NCBI GenBank assembly: GCA_947623455.1
Contig: OX392527.1
Location: forward strand, 48,528,401 to 48,592,400
Length of the DNA: 64,000 bases
Reading direction: 5' to 3'
Source of the DNA: Mimachlamys varia
Lineage: Eukaryota > Mollusca > Bivalvia > Pectinida > Pectinidae
The notes beneath the pieces were generated by a model, which did not search any database, was not told the origin of the DNA, and saw only the letters and a list, made by a program, of their open reading frames with translations. Shown in pieces: positions 24,400 to 36,104 of the stretch. A program made the position numbers and the translations under genes. The number at the start of each line of letters is the position of its first letter. Positions within the stretch are counted from its first letter, which is position 1.

Positions 24400-24530
24400 T
24401 CTTATTGTGGGAGGAAACCGGAGAAAACCCACGTGGTTGGGGAGGTGACCCCATACCTTTCTCGTCCGGTCTAGGAATCGGCGGCCTTGGTGAAAGGCAA
24501 GTGCGCTATCCATTGCACCACCCGACCACC
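24400..24530 (-). repeat. tRNA-derived SINE fragment
   Basis: On the minus strand it begins GGTGGTCGGGTGGTGCAATG (A-box region) and GCGCACTTGCCTTTCACCAA. A degenerate B-box region follows, then TATGGGGTCACC and GTTTTCTCCGG with TTTCCTCCCAC. It matches the better-preserved SINEs at 31768 and 49894. Confidence 0.7.
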
Positions 24531-25529
24531 TCACAAGAATAATATAAGACAATAAATATGGACGAAAGAAGGAATAATTTTGTGTAACTGCTATAATACA
24601 AGTTAGAAAGTTACAATAAGATATTATGTAAACATACCGTATACCGATTAATATAATCATTACCGAAATGCATGATGATTGCCGGGAAAAATACCATGAT
24701 CATCGGGCATATTTTGCACATGATAATAACTGAAAATGTGCTTTGATACATGATAATTTCCAGGTTTGTATTGGAAATGATAATTGCTTAGTATACAAAA
24801 AAATGTATATTGTATATATTATAATTAACAAGTATGGTCTGTAATATATAATAACTAATCATGTATTGTAATATATTATGTTTATCAAAAATAACTATTA
24901 ATTGACAGTTTTGTACTTTATATGTTAAACAGATCATCGTAATTATTTTCTCATCTTTAAATATTTTTTTGTGTGTGTCCTATATGCACTTATGTTAATT
25001 TTATTTTTGTTTGAAGGACGAGATTTGAATAAAATATCTATCTAAAATATATGCAAATTATTACATCGTTTTTACACATATCACAATTACAATGTGCCTT
25101 GCAATTAACAGGTCATTAAAGCTCACTGATCAACTAGACACATCAATTGATCAAAAACAAATAACCAATGTTTGTTGTCACGTTATCAGTCTAACATTCA
25201 ATCATCATGGGAAAGATTAATGTTTACCTCAGTTGCACCTGTTATTTTTAATCTATTTACATATTTGCCTCAGTCAAATATACAATGTAGACTTGATAAC
25301 AGTTTAGATATAATGGACAAATTATTTAAATATTTGGTAATTAACGAGAGTAGCGACATCTGCCTATACCAGGTTTTAACTTCATGGAACGTCCGAGATA
25401 ACTTTAGAAATAATACATTTTCGTGATTTGATTATTACTTTACTTTGTCCCAATGTGAAAAAATGAGTTTAAAGACACACGCATGCAATTGCACCTGTAC
25501 AATTAAGTAATTAAAAAACACGCAAATAT

Positions 25530-26105
25530 GAATAGCACTGCATCCATTCAGCTGTTTCGTCCTTCTAAGAGTGAACGATGATGTAGAGGCCACAAAAAAG
25601 ATTGGTTTGGTTTATTTTGTTTTACGTCTTATTAACAGCCAGGGTCATTTAAGGTTAGTTTAAACATATTTATTGCCAAAAGTTGATAGGGGATTAGGCA
25701 CAAGTTATTACAAATTATCAACGCCTTCTCCCAATATACATTTTACATGACATTTCAATAATTAGTTCACAAAAGTACATAGTTGAAATCACAATTGATC
25801 TTAAAATATCTTGCTGGATTTGATAAAACTGCACATTTCTAAAAAAAATCTGTGTTTAGGTCATTTAAGGACGTGACAGATATTAGGGGTGGACCTACGG
25901 TCAGTACCTGGCAAATTCCCCATGTGAGTTTCAAATTTGCAAACCAGAGGTGGAGGGCTCGTATTTATACGATATAAAACCAAGGGAGGGGGTGTATCAG
26001 CAATGTCAATCCCCATAATAGATAAGTATGGTCATCAGGGTTACGGCAAACATCGGGGACTAAAACTGCACCAGCTAAGTCTGCCGCCTTGTATCTAGAA
26101 TTTAA
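25530..26105 (+). repeat. Family B repeat interrupted by another dispersed element
   Basis: Family B 5' part (CAGCTGTTTCGTCCTTCTAAG, GAGGCCACAAAAAAG) breaks off at about 25602 and resumes as GGGACTAAAACTGCACCAGC at about 26060. Between them is an element of about 390 bp with TTTTACGTCTTATTAACAGC at one end and a later CGGTCAGTACCTGGCAAATT segment. I recall this type of element from bivalve genomes, which supports the taxonomic guess. Confidence 0.55.
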
Positions 26106-27156
26106 CTTAGGGAAATAAGTAAGTATCCGAAATTCTAGGTCTGCTGTTCCAGTTTATGCATTTTTACTCATTAAGCCTGAGTTTATGAAAGGAGGACAGA
26201 AATGGAGTACCTAAGGGCGAAATATTCGTCTTTTACAGTATGAATATGAAATATTCAACTGTTATAGTATGTTTATGAAATATTCGACTGTTATAGTATG
26301 CATATGAATTATTCGACTGTTATACCGTATATCGATTTTTTTCAGCGAGTGGCTTATTTTCGCCATGTTCGCGACAACATTCTATCGCGGAAAATATAAT
26401 ATCGCTTAATTGGTTTCATAATAACAGTATGAAGATATTCTACAAGATGAAAGCATTAGGTACAAAATGGTTGGTAAAATTGTATGATAACCTCAGAATA
26501 CGACCTGATATAACTTTAGTGGCCCTACAACGGCATATTGTCCGGCTACTGTATCCTTCGCGATAACATTTCTTGCAATACCTGAAAATTTTAATAAATA
26601 AAATTGTTCGATACTATTTTTGTGTTATATATGATACTTATGGTAAAATTACCACTGTACCACAGTAACTGCATCAACGATAAAATTAAACTACGCTTAA
26701 TATAAACCTGTGATTTTGTACAGAAAACGCAGAATTTAGCACACGATAAAACCCGAAATACGGTAGTATGGATATGAAATATTTTCGAAATCTAATTTGT
26801 TAAACATTGTGACCTTCCTAACAACTAAGGAATGTGTTTGTTAGGAAAACAATCAGAGAATACACTTCACGTTAATTGAAATGAATAAACAGATTTCAAT
26901 CACTACTGTTTGATTCCGAAGTAATGCAATTTCCTACTTGGCATGGAAAGAATGACCGTAGTAATACTACATGATCAGAACAAGGGTTAAATCAAAGTCT
27001 TGTGATTTCTATAAACACATATTAGCATAATGTATCTTACTACTCCCGGAATGAATCGTGTTCTGAAAATTTGGTTTGGATAATTTGTTAAACATCATAA
27101 TAACAGCCATGGTCAGATGTGTGCGTGTTTGTAAGCGTGTATATATGTTATGTGTA

Positions 27157-27350
27157 CTAACAACGGGTGAACCATCCAGCACAGCAATCCAACCGGTCAC
27201 ATTATACTGACAACGGGTGAACCATCCAGCACAGCAATCCAACCGGTCACATTATACTGACAACGGGTCAACCACCCAGCACAGCATTCCAACCGGTCAC
27301 ATTACTTATACTGACACCGGGTGAACCACCCAGCACACGAAGCAAAGATG
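27157..27350. repeat. 50-bp tandem repeat, about four copies
   Basis: The unit contains CTGACAACGGGTGAACCATC and AACCGGTCACATTATA. A diverged three-copy version occupies the matching place in the right copy of the duplication (about 45236-45390). Confidence 0.8.
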
Positions 27351-27477
27351 GCGACAATAAAACTTGCTGTTTTTTCATTTTTTCCCTTTTTACATTGTTA
27401 CCTTGATCCTTAAATGGAAATATTTGTAATTCATTATGCGGTTTCGTTTACATAAAAGGACATGATAAAAAATAAAA

Positions 27478-27925
27478 AGATGTGTAACACACATATGCTG
27501 CATTTTTTTAAAGTAGAGAATACCGAAGCGTTAATTAGTAAATGCAGTAATATATACAGTATGCCAAAAATGAATTAGACTGCACCATACAGCTGTTTCG
27601 TCATTCTATGACTCTTCAGTAATGCTAGGGGCCAAAAGGTGGGAATCCAACATTTCTAAAGTAGTGTAAAAGCAGAAGGGTCAGGTGCGAAAAATTCTTT
27701 AATTAATGAATTTAGAAGTAAAATTAAACTATTCTGTATAATTTCAAATGGTGTACCACAAAAAAGGGGAATATTATGTACCGTGCTACCACTCAAATGA
27801 GAAAACTGTGGCTATGGAGGCTCCAGCAAACCTCGGGAACTAAAAAGATTCACCAGCAGAATCTGCCACTCCCTTTCATGAAAGATAACGTGACAAAGGC
27901 ATATAATGCACCTTTTAAATAAATC
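27478..27925 (+). repeat. Family B repeat upstream of gene 3
   Basis: Carries the CAGCTGTTTCGTCATTCTAT, GCTAGGGGCCAAAAGGTGGG and GTGGCTATGGAGGCTCCAGC landmarks. Its paralogue in the right copy is at 45535-45985. Confidence 0.7.
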
Positions 27926-28503
27926 TTGCCACAGTTATTTCATTTTCCGTGAAGTTGTATTGTTGAGTATCGTTATGATTGTTAAAATTCGAAAACGTAC
28001 ATCAGTATTGATACGCTGCACGTGAAAAGTTAGAAAAAACATATCTCATCAAACATTAAGTATAATAAAATATAATTTCTTAGCCTGTTAACAACAATAT
28101 ATTTCAATTAGAAATGATTAACAAAACATGTTACTTAACAGTCTGGAGCAGATTAATATAAATACATACTGTATATATATTTTAAGTTGCACCTGTCACT
28201 GACACACCTGATGGGATAATTGATAATTTATGAGATTTTAGCCACGTGGCTCCTGGAATATTATGCTGATACACATATTAATTTTCAGTTTTAGCAAACA
28301 ATAAAAATTTGATTATTCATGACGTAATCAGGGTTATATCTCCCTTTTTTTGTTTACAAATGTACTGTGATTTAACTGTTTTGTTTTAGGTCAGGCTGGT
28401 TACCTTTAGACTAATTTGAAAAAACAAAACGATCAACATGTTGTTTATGTTAATAAGGTGCATGACGCGTGTCGTTATTTCCTAGAACTCCGCCTGTATG
28501 TTG

Positions 28504-28513
28504 ATCACGTGAT
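28504..28513 (+). promoter_or_regulatory. E-box palindrome upstream of gene 3
   Basis: ATCACGTGAT lies about 75 bp before the TATA box and is conserved at 46571-46580 in the copy. A CRE-like TGACGTAA is at 28320-28327. These are candidate sites for bHLH-zip and CREB/ATF factors by consensus only. Confidence 0.35.
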
Positions 28514-28587
28514 TATATTCTTAGAATCTGAATATCATTTGCGTAGGCAGTGATAATAAGATGCCTAGCCTATTGTAGAATGAATGC

Positions 28588-28595
28588 TATATAAG
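28588..28595 (+). promoter_or_regulatory. TATA box of gene 3
   Basis: TATATAAG lies 72 nt before the ATG. Transcription is expected to start about 30 nt downstream, near 28619, giving a 5' leader of roughly 40 nt with no intron. Confidence 0.7.
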
Positions 28596-28659
28596 AGGGG
28601 TTGAAATTGTGGAAACCTCACAACTATTCTGATAACAAAGACGGCAACATACTCCAAAC

Positions 28660-31600
28660 ATGATTCTTTCAGCGTGCTTGTGCCTGATCGTATTCAACTT
28701 TGGGTTGACCTCTGCAGCAGTTCGTAGTAGTACTGACAGTAAGTATTCTATAAGTATTTAATGACACCAATCATCATATACAATATATATATGTATATAA
28801 CATGCACATCATTATATATCTAACTTGTAGTCTTGTAGCTGAAGATTTAAAATAAATGCTTTAACAATTTGCTTTTCCTGTCTTTCCCTGAATCGGTAAA
28901 AACGTTTTTTGTTTGTTTGTTTTTTTTTTTTTATTTTTTCGAAACAAAAACGGGAATGCGATAGTGAAGTGTTGGGAATCAGTTTTGTTGACGCTTTGGC
29001 ATTCTCTGATTTTTTTGATTTTTTTTTTCTTTGCATTACATAAACGATTGGCTTAGAAATTCATCATTTTTGGAATCCCTTTTTTTGTTTTTAAATTTCA
29101 TTTGGTTAAAGTTAATTAATCAAAACAAATCAGGTTTTGCTTCGTATTTTTGTCGAATTGACACATATCTTATGTATAGTATACTCAATTTGTTTCATTT
29201 TTCTTTACACAGAGGCCGATGAATTGAATTACTATATAGCAGTAAATTATCTGGCCTTATATGAAAATTATTTCCCTGTTCTGGAGAAACAACTTGAGGA
29301 CGCCACACTGCAATGTGAACTAAAACTGAACGCAACGGTGGATACTTGTCTGGCCTGTATCGAAAGGTATCTATCGATGAAGATCACTATTCCGACATTT
29401 AATGACATAGTGTCGCCTGTATTGAAATGTATCCATTAGTGAAGCTCACTATTTCAGGTATTGAATGGCATTGTCTTGCCTGTATTAAAAGGCATATATC
29501 AATGAATCTCACTATTTCGATATTTGATAACATGGTCTTGCCTGTATTAAAAGGCATATATCAATGAAGCTCACTATTTCGATATTTAATAACATAGTTT
29601 TGCCTGCATTAAAAGGCATATATCAATGAAGCTCACTATTTCGATATTTAATAACATAGTCTTGCCTGTGTTAAAAGGCATATATCAATGAAGCTCACTA
29701 TTTCGATATTTAATAACATAGTCTTGCCTGTGTTAAAAGGCATATATCAATGAAGAAGCTCACCATTTCAGGTAGTTTATGACATAGTCGCAACTATATT
29801 AAAATGTATCTATAAATGAAGCTCACTATTTCAAGGTCGCCACGTTGGTCTCATTTAGAGATATTCTGTATCATTTTATGCCATGAAGATTTTTGAATAT
29901 GCTCGTTAATATGCCTGAATATTATGATTGAGAATGATAAATCGGTTCCCACTTTGAGGACTTGACATTTACTTTGATGTTATATACATTTACATGGCGG
30001 GTGTCGTCCATATACGCAGAGGACGATAACTCACTCTTCCAAAACACATGGTCTTCATTCTCTTGTACTTTTTTCAATGGTCTCCGCGTAATAATGAAAA
30101 TTATTTACTACTTATAGTGGGTTTTTGAATAATATCATGAAAAATGTTTCGTGTTTATGCTTTCAGGGTTTTGTAATGTAACACCTTTTATTGCATCTTT
30201 ACACTCTTTATACAGCGTTGTCTGTATTATACATTCTTATTTTATCTATCTTCTTACAGAAACCAAAATTCTGGCAAGGCACCAGGAAAGCCGGGAATTG
30301 ATAAATTGATTTTAGGTCTCATTCCCCCTCCCGTCGCTATAGGGTTGGACAAGTTTGGTGGTGGAATAAAAGACGCCTTCGGAAAGAAACTTCCAAATTT
30401 CGTTACTAAAGTTATTCCGAAAACCTTCGGCGGTGTTGGCAAAGACATTGGGAAATTTTTCACTGGCACAATTCCAAAAACCTTCGGCGGTGTTGGCAAA
30501 GACATTGGAAAATTTTTCACCGGTACTATACCAGGAGTCACTAAAGATGTAGGAAAGCATTTGGACAAATTCTTCACCGGAACATTACCGAATGTAGGCA
30601 AAGATATCGTCGGAGGGTTCAAAGATTTTGGAAGCGCTGTGGGAGGTAAATATTCAAAGCTATATTTATCAGGATTGTAAGTAAATATGCCATCATAGTG
30701 TGTAGCAAAGACTTTATCTTTGCACATGAACAAGATAGAAAATAACATTTGTCAAGAATCAAAGAAAACAAATGATTACAAATATAACATTGCGCAAGGT
30801 TTCTTTTAATAGAATTATACTATTGACATAGTTAACAGGACTGAAAAACACTTAACATTTAAACATTTTACGTACCTATAAGTATAAGCTCAATACTATG
30901 TAAGCCTGTTTCATCATTAAGATGACGTAGCACACACATATGCTGTACCTTTTAAATTTAGTAATAGATACAGTATGCCGAAAAAATGAATTAAACTGCA
31001 TCATAAAGCTGTTTCGTCCTCCTAGGACTCTTCAGTGATGATAGGGGCCAAAGGGCATTCGTATTACACTATCTATGATATTTATCATAGGGACCTAAGA
31101 ATTTGTTACAGTTGTACGTGTTATAGGGGTTAATATATCGACATTCATAATTTGAGTATACTTATTTGTGGGCTTACTTGTTGAAATCGACAATGTTGAC
31201 TCGGTTCTCATTTTGAGGGCTTGATGTTTACTTGAATGTGACCAAGATTTAAATGGCCGGTGTCGTCGAAGAAGCAGAAGACACGTACTCTTCCGGAACA
31301 CCCGGTCTTATTCTCTTGTACTTTTGCATGGGTATCCATGAAAATCTTTCCCTTTTGTTCATATTTTGCCTCTAGTTTAATCTATTTCGTTGGATTATGG
31401 CTTTGTATACGCTTCGGTATTCTTGTGTTTTTGATCGAAAGTCGATCTTAATACATGTAAAATTACACCTTAATTTAGGTTCAAATATATCTGTAATAGA
31501 TTATTTTCGTATTCCTGTAATATTTAACAATGAAACATAGGTACTTAAAAACTGTTAAACTGTCAAATGGAGGTGATTAATTATATATGCAAAATGAAGT

Positions 31601-33582
31601 AATTCAGCTTATATATGAAACTGTAGATGAGTTGAACTTATAACACCAATACCAGTAAGGATTGAACGTATACAATTTGTTGATAGTTCATTTTGGCAGA
31701 AATGAATACTTATATGACTCATAGGTGATGTTAGGGTGGGGGGTTCAAAGGGATGGGGATGCAAACTGGTGGTCGGGTGGTGCAGTGTATTGCGCACTTG
31801 CCGTTCACCAAAGCGGCCGGGGTTCGATTCCCCGACCACCACATGAAAAGGTATGGGGTCACCTGCTCGACCACTTTGGTTTTCTCCGGGTACTCCGGTT
31901 TCCTCCCACAATAAGACCCCCTCGCGCGCTAACATCCGGGCAAACAAGAGTGATTAATATAAGTTGTATAACTTGTTTCATAATTGTTGTAAAATAAATA
32001 AAGTTTTTATATTTATATAACAATTTAAAAAAAAAAAACACTTAAAGTTGTTATGTACAAGAACAGGACTGTAATGTGAAGCTGTTTTGTGATTTATGTA
32101 CAGCTGACTTGTGTGATAGCATAATGAACTATTCAAAGCTTCGAAGTGTCAAATTATTAAAAATACTTAAAAAAGATTGTTTTGATAATATGCTGCGTTT
32201 TGTTAGTAAATTGTATGGAATTGAAATTTATCATCTATATCAAATCACCTGCTTTCTGGTATGTTTTCTAGCTGTGATGTTACTTATATATTTTATATCT
32301 GTAATTGACATCTTTATTTTTAATTATTGTGACGATTTGTTATGATATACTGATTATCTCAATATCTATATATCTTATTTCTATGTAAGTGTTGTGTAAA
32401 TTATTAAAGTGTGTCGTTTTACCTTGCATATATGTATGTGATATAACAGGGGTCGTTTTGAAAACTAGACGAAAGTTTATATAACCCTGTCTAAATAAAA
32501 AAAAAAAAAATCATGATTATCATTATCTATAAATGTTTACGTATCTGTAGATTTATTCGGGCGCAAGAGAAGAGCAGCTTCGGTCTGTCCTGCATGTGAC
32601 AAAATTGACAGCGAGAAACTAACGAACAAGCAAATGCGACTGGGCGGTAAGTGTTTATGATATACCAATATCTCTGACAAGTATTCTGTTTCTCTTTGTC
32701 AATGATCCCGTAGATAAAGTCAATTGTTTGAGGCTAACATAAATAAAAGCGTGATGTAGTAGAAAGTTGCAATAGTAATAACATGCAATTTGTCACGAAT
32801 ACATTTATGAAAAAGTGATTTTGTGAAATACAAGTGATTTTGTTATTTCGTTTAAAAAAGAGGTCCATGATTAAAAGAGCAACACATTTTTCCATTGTCT
32901 TATTGAGAAATAACATGTTTACCTTTCTTAAACAGTGTGCGGTCAACAAATATTCGACATCTTTGAAGAATACGTTGCTGTAACAGCCATCTTTGAATGG
33001 CTGAAGGCGAAAAACCCTATCATCACCAATGTAAGTTATGTACTAATATTTTGTGATAAATATTCATATTAATGTTATCAGAATAAATAACACACTTCAT
33101 TGTTGTCCCTAAGTAAGTATCTTGATCGAATTAGCTGAATTTCATCTTTTGAGAATTATATCTCCTTTTCTTTAAATTTGAGTTTTTGTACACTGCTTAT
33201 AAAAGATATTATCATGGATGCGCGAATTTATCCTTGTGCTAATATGCCAAACACTGAAAATGCGCTAAAATTCGATTGTGCCAAATTAAGAACGTTTATA
33301 GTATTTTGATAAAGATGAAATTTTACTAAACATAATGAAAATGATAAAACGCATTTACACTGGTTTTTCTTGCAGGTGTCGTTCAGGGATGAGGATACCA
33401 TAAGTGAACCTTTCAAGAAAGTCTTTACTGCAAAACCGTTCTCTGTCACCTACAGTATTGGAGCCGGTGCTCCTTCAAAAACGTACACAGAAACCGCCAA
33501 AACACTGGACCTCTACGACTACACCAATACTGAAATTGGCGATGCTCTCGCTAAAAAAATCTGGGAGGAGTACACGTCTTGA
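28660..33582 (+). CDS. Gene 3: clusterin-like secreted protein, 338 aa
   Basis: Exons 28660-28738, 29213-29366, 30260-30645, 32551-32646, 32936-33030, 33376-33582 join to 1017 nt with consistent phases 1, 2, 1, 1, 0. The signal peptide is residues 1-19 (MILSACLCLIVFNFGLTSA). Exon 2 (27-78) is a long helix ending with C61, sequon N66-A-T, C72 and C75. Exon 3 (78-206) is Gly/Lys/Phe-rich with repeats of GVGKDIGKFFTGTIP, probably amphipathic helices. Exon 4 has GRKRR (210-214), C219 and C222. Exon 5 has C240 and ends KNPIITN. Exon 6 (271-338) has FSVTYSIG and ends KKIWEEYTS. The TATA box at 28588 and AATAAA at 33711 frame the transcript. I infer a furin-cut two-chain secreted protein with antiparallel C-x2-C pairing as in clusterin; lipid-binding or chaperone activity is only a hypothesis. 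Confidence 0.85.
29350..29830 (+). repeat. 62-bp repeats derived from the exon 2 donor site
   Basis: The first unit is the exon 2/intron 2 junction itself (CCTGTATCGAAAG|GTATCTA). It is followed by about six more units in which the junction reads TTAAAAGGCATATATCAATG, so the GT donor has become GC, plus a diverged last unit. Each unit also contains AGCTCACTATTTCGATATTT. The array is intronic; only its first 17 nt are coding. Confidence 0.85.
29835..30100 (+). repeat. Family A repeat in gene 3 intron 2
   Basis: Diverged copy with ACATGGCGGGTGTCGTCCAT and CACTCTTCCAAAACACATGG. The paralogous copy is at 47945-48195, so the insertion predates the segmental duplication. Confidence 0.6.
30420..30533 (+). 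repeat. 57-bp in-frame duplication inside gene 3 exon 3
   Basis: Two adjacent 57-bp copies encode the 19-residue segment containing KTFGGVGKDIGKFFTGTIP. They differ at a handful of silent sites. The same doublet is in gene 3'. This shows how exon 3 grows by tandem duplication. Confidence 0.85.
31150..31440 (+). repeat. Family A repeat in gene 3 intron 3
   Basis: Contains TCGTCGAAGAAGCAGAAGAC and TCTTCCGGAACACCCGGTC. The copy in gene 3' intron 3 is at 49270-49560. Confidence 0.65.
31768..32037 (+). repeat. tRNA-derived SINE, left copy
   Basis: A tRNA-like head at 31768-31840 (GGTGGTC to GACCACC, B box GGTTCGATTCC) is followed by a body with TGGTTTTCTCCGGGTACTCC and TTTCCTCCCAC. It ends in an A-rich tail near 32037. 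The head folds as a cloverleaf with a 7-bp acceptor stem, but the attached body and tail mark it as a SINE, not a tRNA gene. Confidence 0.8.
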
Positions 33583-33767
33583 TCTCGACCGTAATTAACG
33601 GCCTCCAACTCAACATAACTTTCTTGTTGTGCGCCATCACTTTTCTCATTAATACAGTATTTTATTTTCTTTATATATTTTGTTTTACATTTTTCTTTTA
33701 AATCTTACAAAATAAATATTTCTTCAAAGCCATTCTTGTGAGTTGATATGTTTTAATCAAGCTTGTA

Positions 33768-34220
33768 AGGAGGACGTAACACACACATATGTTGCAACTT
33801 TTGAATTTAGTAATAGATACAGTATGCCAAAAAAAAAATTAAATTGCATCATACAGCTGTTTCGTCCTCATATGACTCTTATGTGATGCTAGGGGCCAAA
33901 ACGTGGGAATCCAAAATTTCTAAACTAATGTAGAAGCAAAAGGGTCAGGTGCGTAAAACCCCTTTAATTTATGAATTTAGAAGTAAAATAGTAATTTTTA
34001 ATCGTGTACTACGAAAATGTGTATATTATGTACCGTGCCACTACTCAAATGGTATTAACTGTGGCTATGGAGGTTACAGCAAAACTCGGGAACTAAAAAA
34101 ACCACCAGCAGAGTCTGCCACCCCCTATCATTTAAGCTGACGTAACACACACATATGTTGCAGCTTTTTAATTTAGTAATAGATACAGTATGCCGAAAAA
34201 TGAATTAAACTGCATCAATT
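33768..34220 (+). repeat. Family B repeat downstream of gene 3
   Basis: Full-length copy whose start and end both carry a GACGTAACACACACATATGT-like block, so the element or its flank is doubled. Its paralogue at 51895-52400 has an extra internal insertion of about 75 bp. Confidence 0.65.
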
Positions 34221-35576
34221 TTATATTCGTTGTGCCATTATAACGAGAATCTTGGCATTACTAACTAATCATTCATCACTTCATTATGGCGATTACTTGA
34301 CAGCGTCATTTGAAGCCAAACTTAAACAAATAAAAACATGTTTATTTCAATACTGCTAGGTTAGGAAAATAATCTAATGGTGAACGTTTTAGGACCATTA
34401 TAATAATTTAAGGGTGGATCCATTAGAATTATGCTATGTTTCTTTAGAAGTTTTTACTGCTTGAAATAAACTCTCTATTTCACAACATTTTTTCACTTTA
34501 ATGCATGAGGCAATTTCAAATTATGAAGAGAGATTCAGACTAAAAATATAATGTAAAAATTGTCTTGGAGAAAGCTAATATTTTTTTCTTTATTGGCGGT
34601 TAAGAATTAGACATCAAAAAAGTTTTCTGAAAATCCCAAGGCTGGATGAAATGTAACTGGAGAGATGTGTTTTTGTTTAGTATGTCCTTAAACAATTACA
34701 AAATATGGCCCGGGCAAGATGTTTATGGGAATTTTGTATTTAATGCAGACGTTTGAAACAATCGTATGTTTTTTAATCTTTGACCTTTAGAATAAAGGTC
34801 ACAGTGACCTATTTACACTGTATTTGACATCATATATTGTTGATGCAGATGTATTTCAAGCTTCATCAAGATACCTTTCAAGGTTTTAACGTTGTTGCCC
34901 AAACAAGCTATTTATGAAATATTCGCAAATATAAAAGTATTTAGCTTATACCAAATTATTCAATTAATCTATAAATGTTGAATGTTTACTTCAAGTTTAA
35001 TTCAGATGTATTCAATGGTTTAAAAGTAACAGACCGGACAATTTGTTCCTAAATCATATACAAATATCTTTGGCCTTTGACCTTGGAGTGAAGGTCACAA
35101 TGACATAATGACAGTACACTGCACATCATTTATTGACGATGCAGGTATGATTAAAATTTTATCAGTATATTTTCAAAATTCCGGACAAGATGTTCTTTAA
35201 AAAAAAAAGCCCACAGATTTAACCTTTGACCTTGGTCAAGCTTAACCAATGGCAGTGGATAACAATGTTCTTCAAAGGTAGAGTGTACTTTTACCATGAA
35301 TACTGTCTTGTAAAATCCTTATGATACTTGACTGTAAACAAGTTAAAGTTTTTTTTTTGGAAAAAACTAAAATGGCGAAATATGTATTACTCTTTATTAC
35401 ATAAGGCTCACATAAACTAGGACTACGAACATAAAAAGTACATATAATATCACATTAACTAGGATTACAAACATACTAAAACACGTTTAACAAAGTACAT
35501 CATTCATCAACATTACTACATAGTTGTGGATCGCGTATGACGAAACATACAATGCACCAACAGTGGATTACTTAAT

Positions 35577-35755
35577 GACATAATACATACTTCATAAATT
35601 GTGAAACACCTATGACATAATACATACTACATACATTGTGAAACACCTATGACATAATACATACTACATAAATTGTGAAACACCTATGACATAATACATA
35701 CTACATAAATTGTGAAACACCTATGACATAATACATACTACATAAATACTGCATA
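35577..35755. repeat. 37-bp tandem repeat, about five copies
   Basis: The unit contains GACATAATACATACTACATA and TTGTGAAACACCTAT. The matching array in the right copy (about 53750-53955) has one more copy and more divergence. Confidence 0.85.
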
Positions 35756-36104
35756 AAGATACTTAATTATGACCTGCTACACAAGGTGTCACTGCTAAAT
35801 TGGTATACACTCTACTCTAACTAAAAGGGAATCTTTATCAATGGTATTTCTTATGATAATAAAGAACACCATGCAACAAGGGAGATAACTGACTACATTG
35901 TATGCACGTCACCAGCATGAACTATTTATATGACTAAGTTCACTAATCAAAAGAAATAACAACCGTATATAGTGTTTGTTTCGTTTCCATGGTCTATATA
36001 TGATTTAATAACCGAGCCCCCAACAATTACACATCTTACACCCTAATAATAAATCTAATATAATGAACTGATTATATCATATTCGTAACATAGCTGTAAC
36101 TATG

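Larger units (their letters stand above)
23012..26869. other. Intergenic region between gene 2 and the duplicated block
   Basis: Contains the gene 2 3' UTR (AATAAA 23278-23283), a reverse-strand tRNA-SINE fragment (24400-24530), a family B copy split by another element (25530-26105) and three short repeats of ATGAAATATTCGACTGTTAT type at 26230-26330. No gene was recognised. Confidence 0.5.
30646..32550. other. Gene 3 intron 3
   Basis: Donor GTAAAT and acceptor TCTGTAG. Holds a partial family B repeat (30915-31075), a family A repeat (31150-31440) and a tRNA-SINE (31768-32037). An open frame at 32076-32345 is not preserved in the paralogous intron and is not considered a gene. Confidence 0.6.

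Noticed and set aside
31768..31840. tRNA gene
   Set aside because: It folds like a tRNA and has A and B boxes, but it is fused to a SINE body and A-rich tail and is repeated with the same body elsewhere.
32076..32345. 89-codon frame with hydrophobic tail
   Set aside because: Interrupted in the near-identical intron of gene 3', so it is not under coding constraint.
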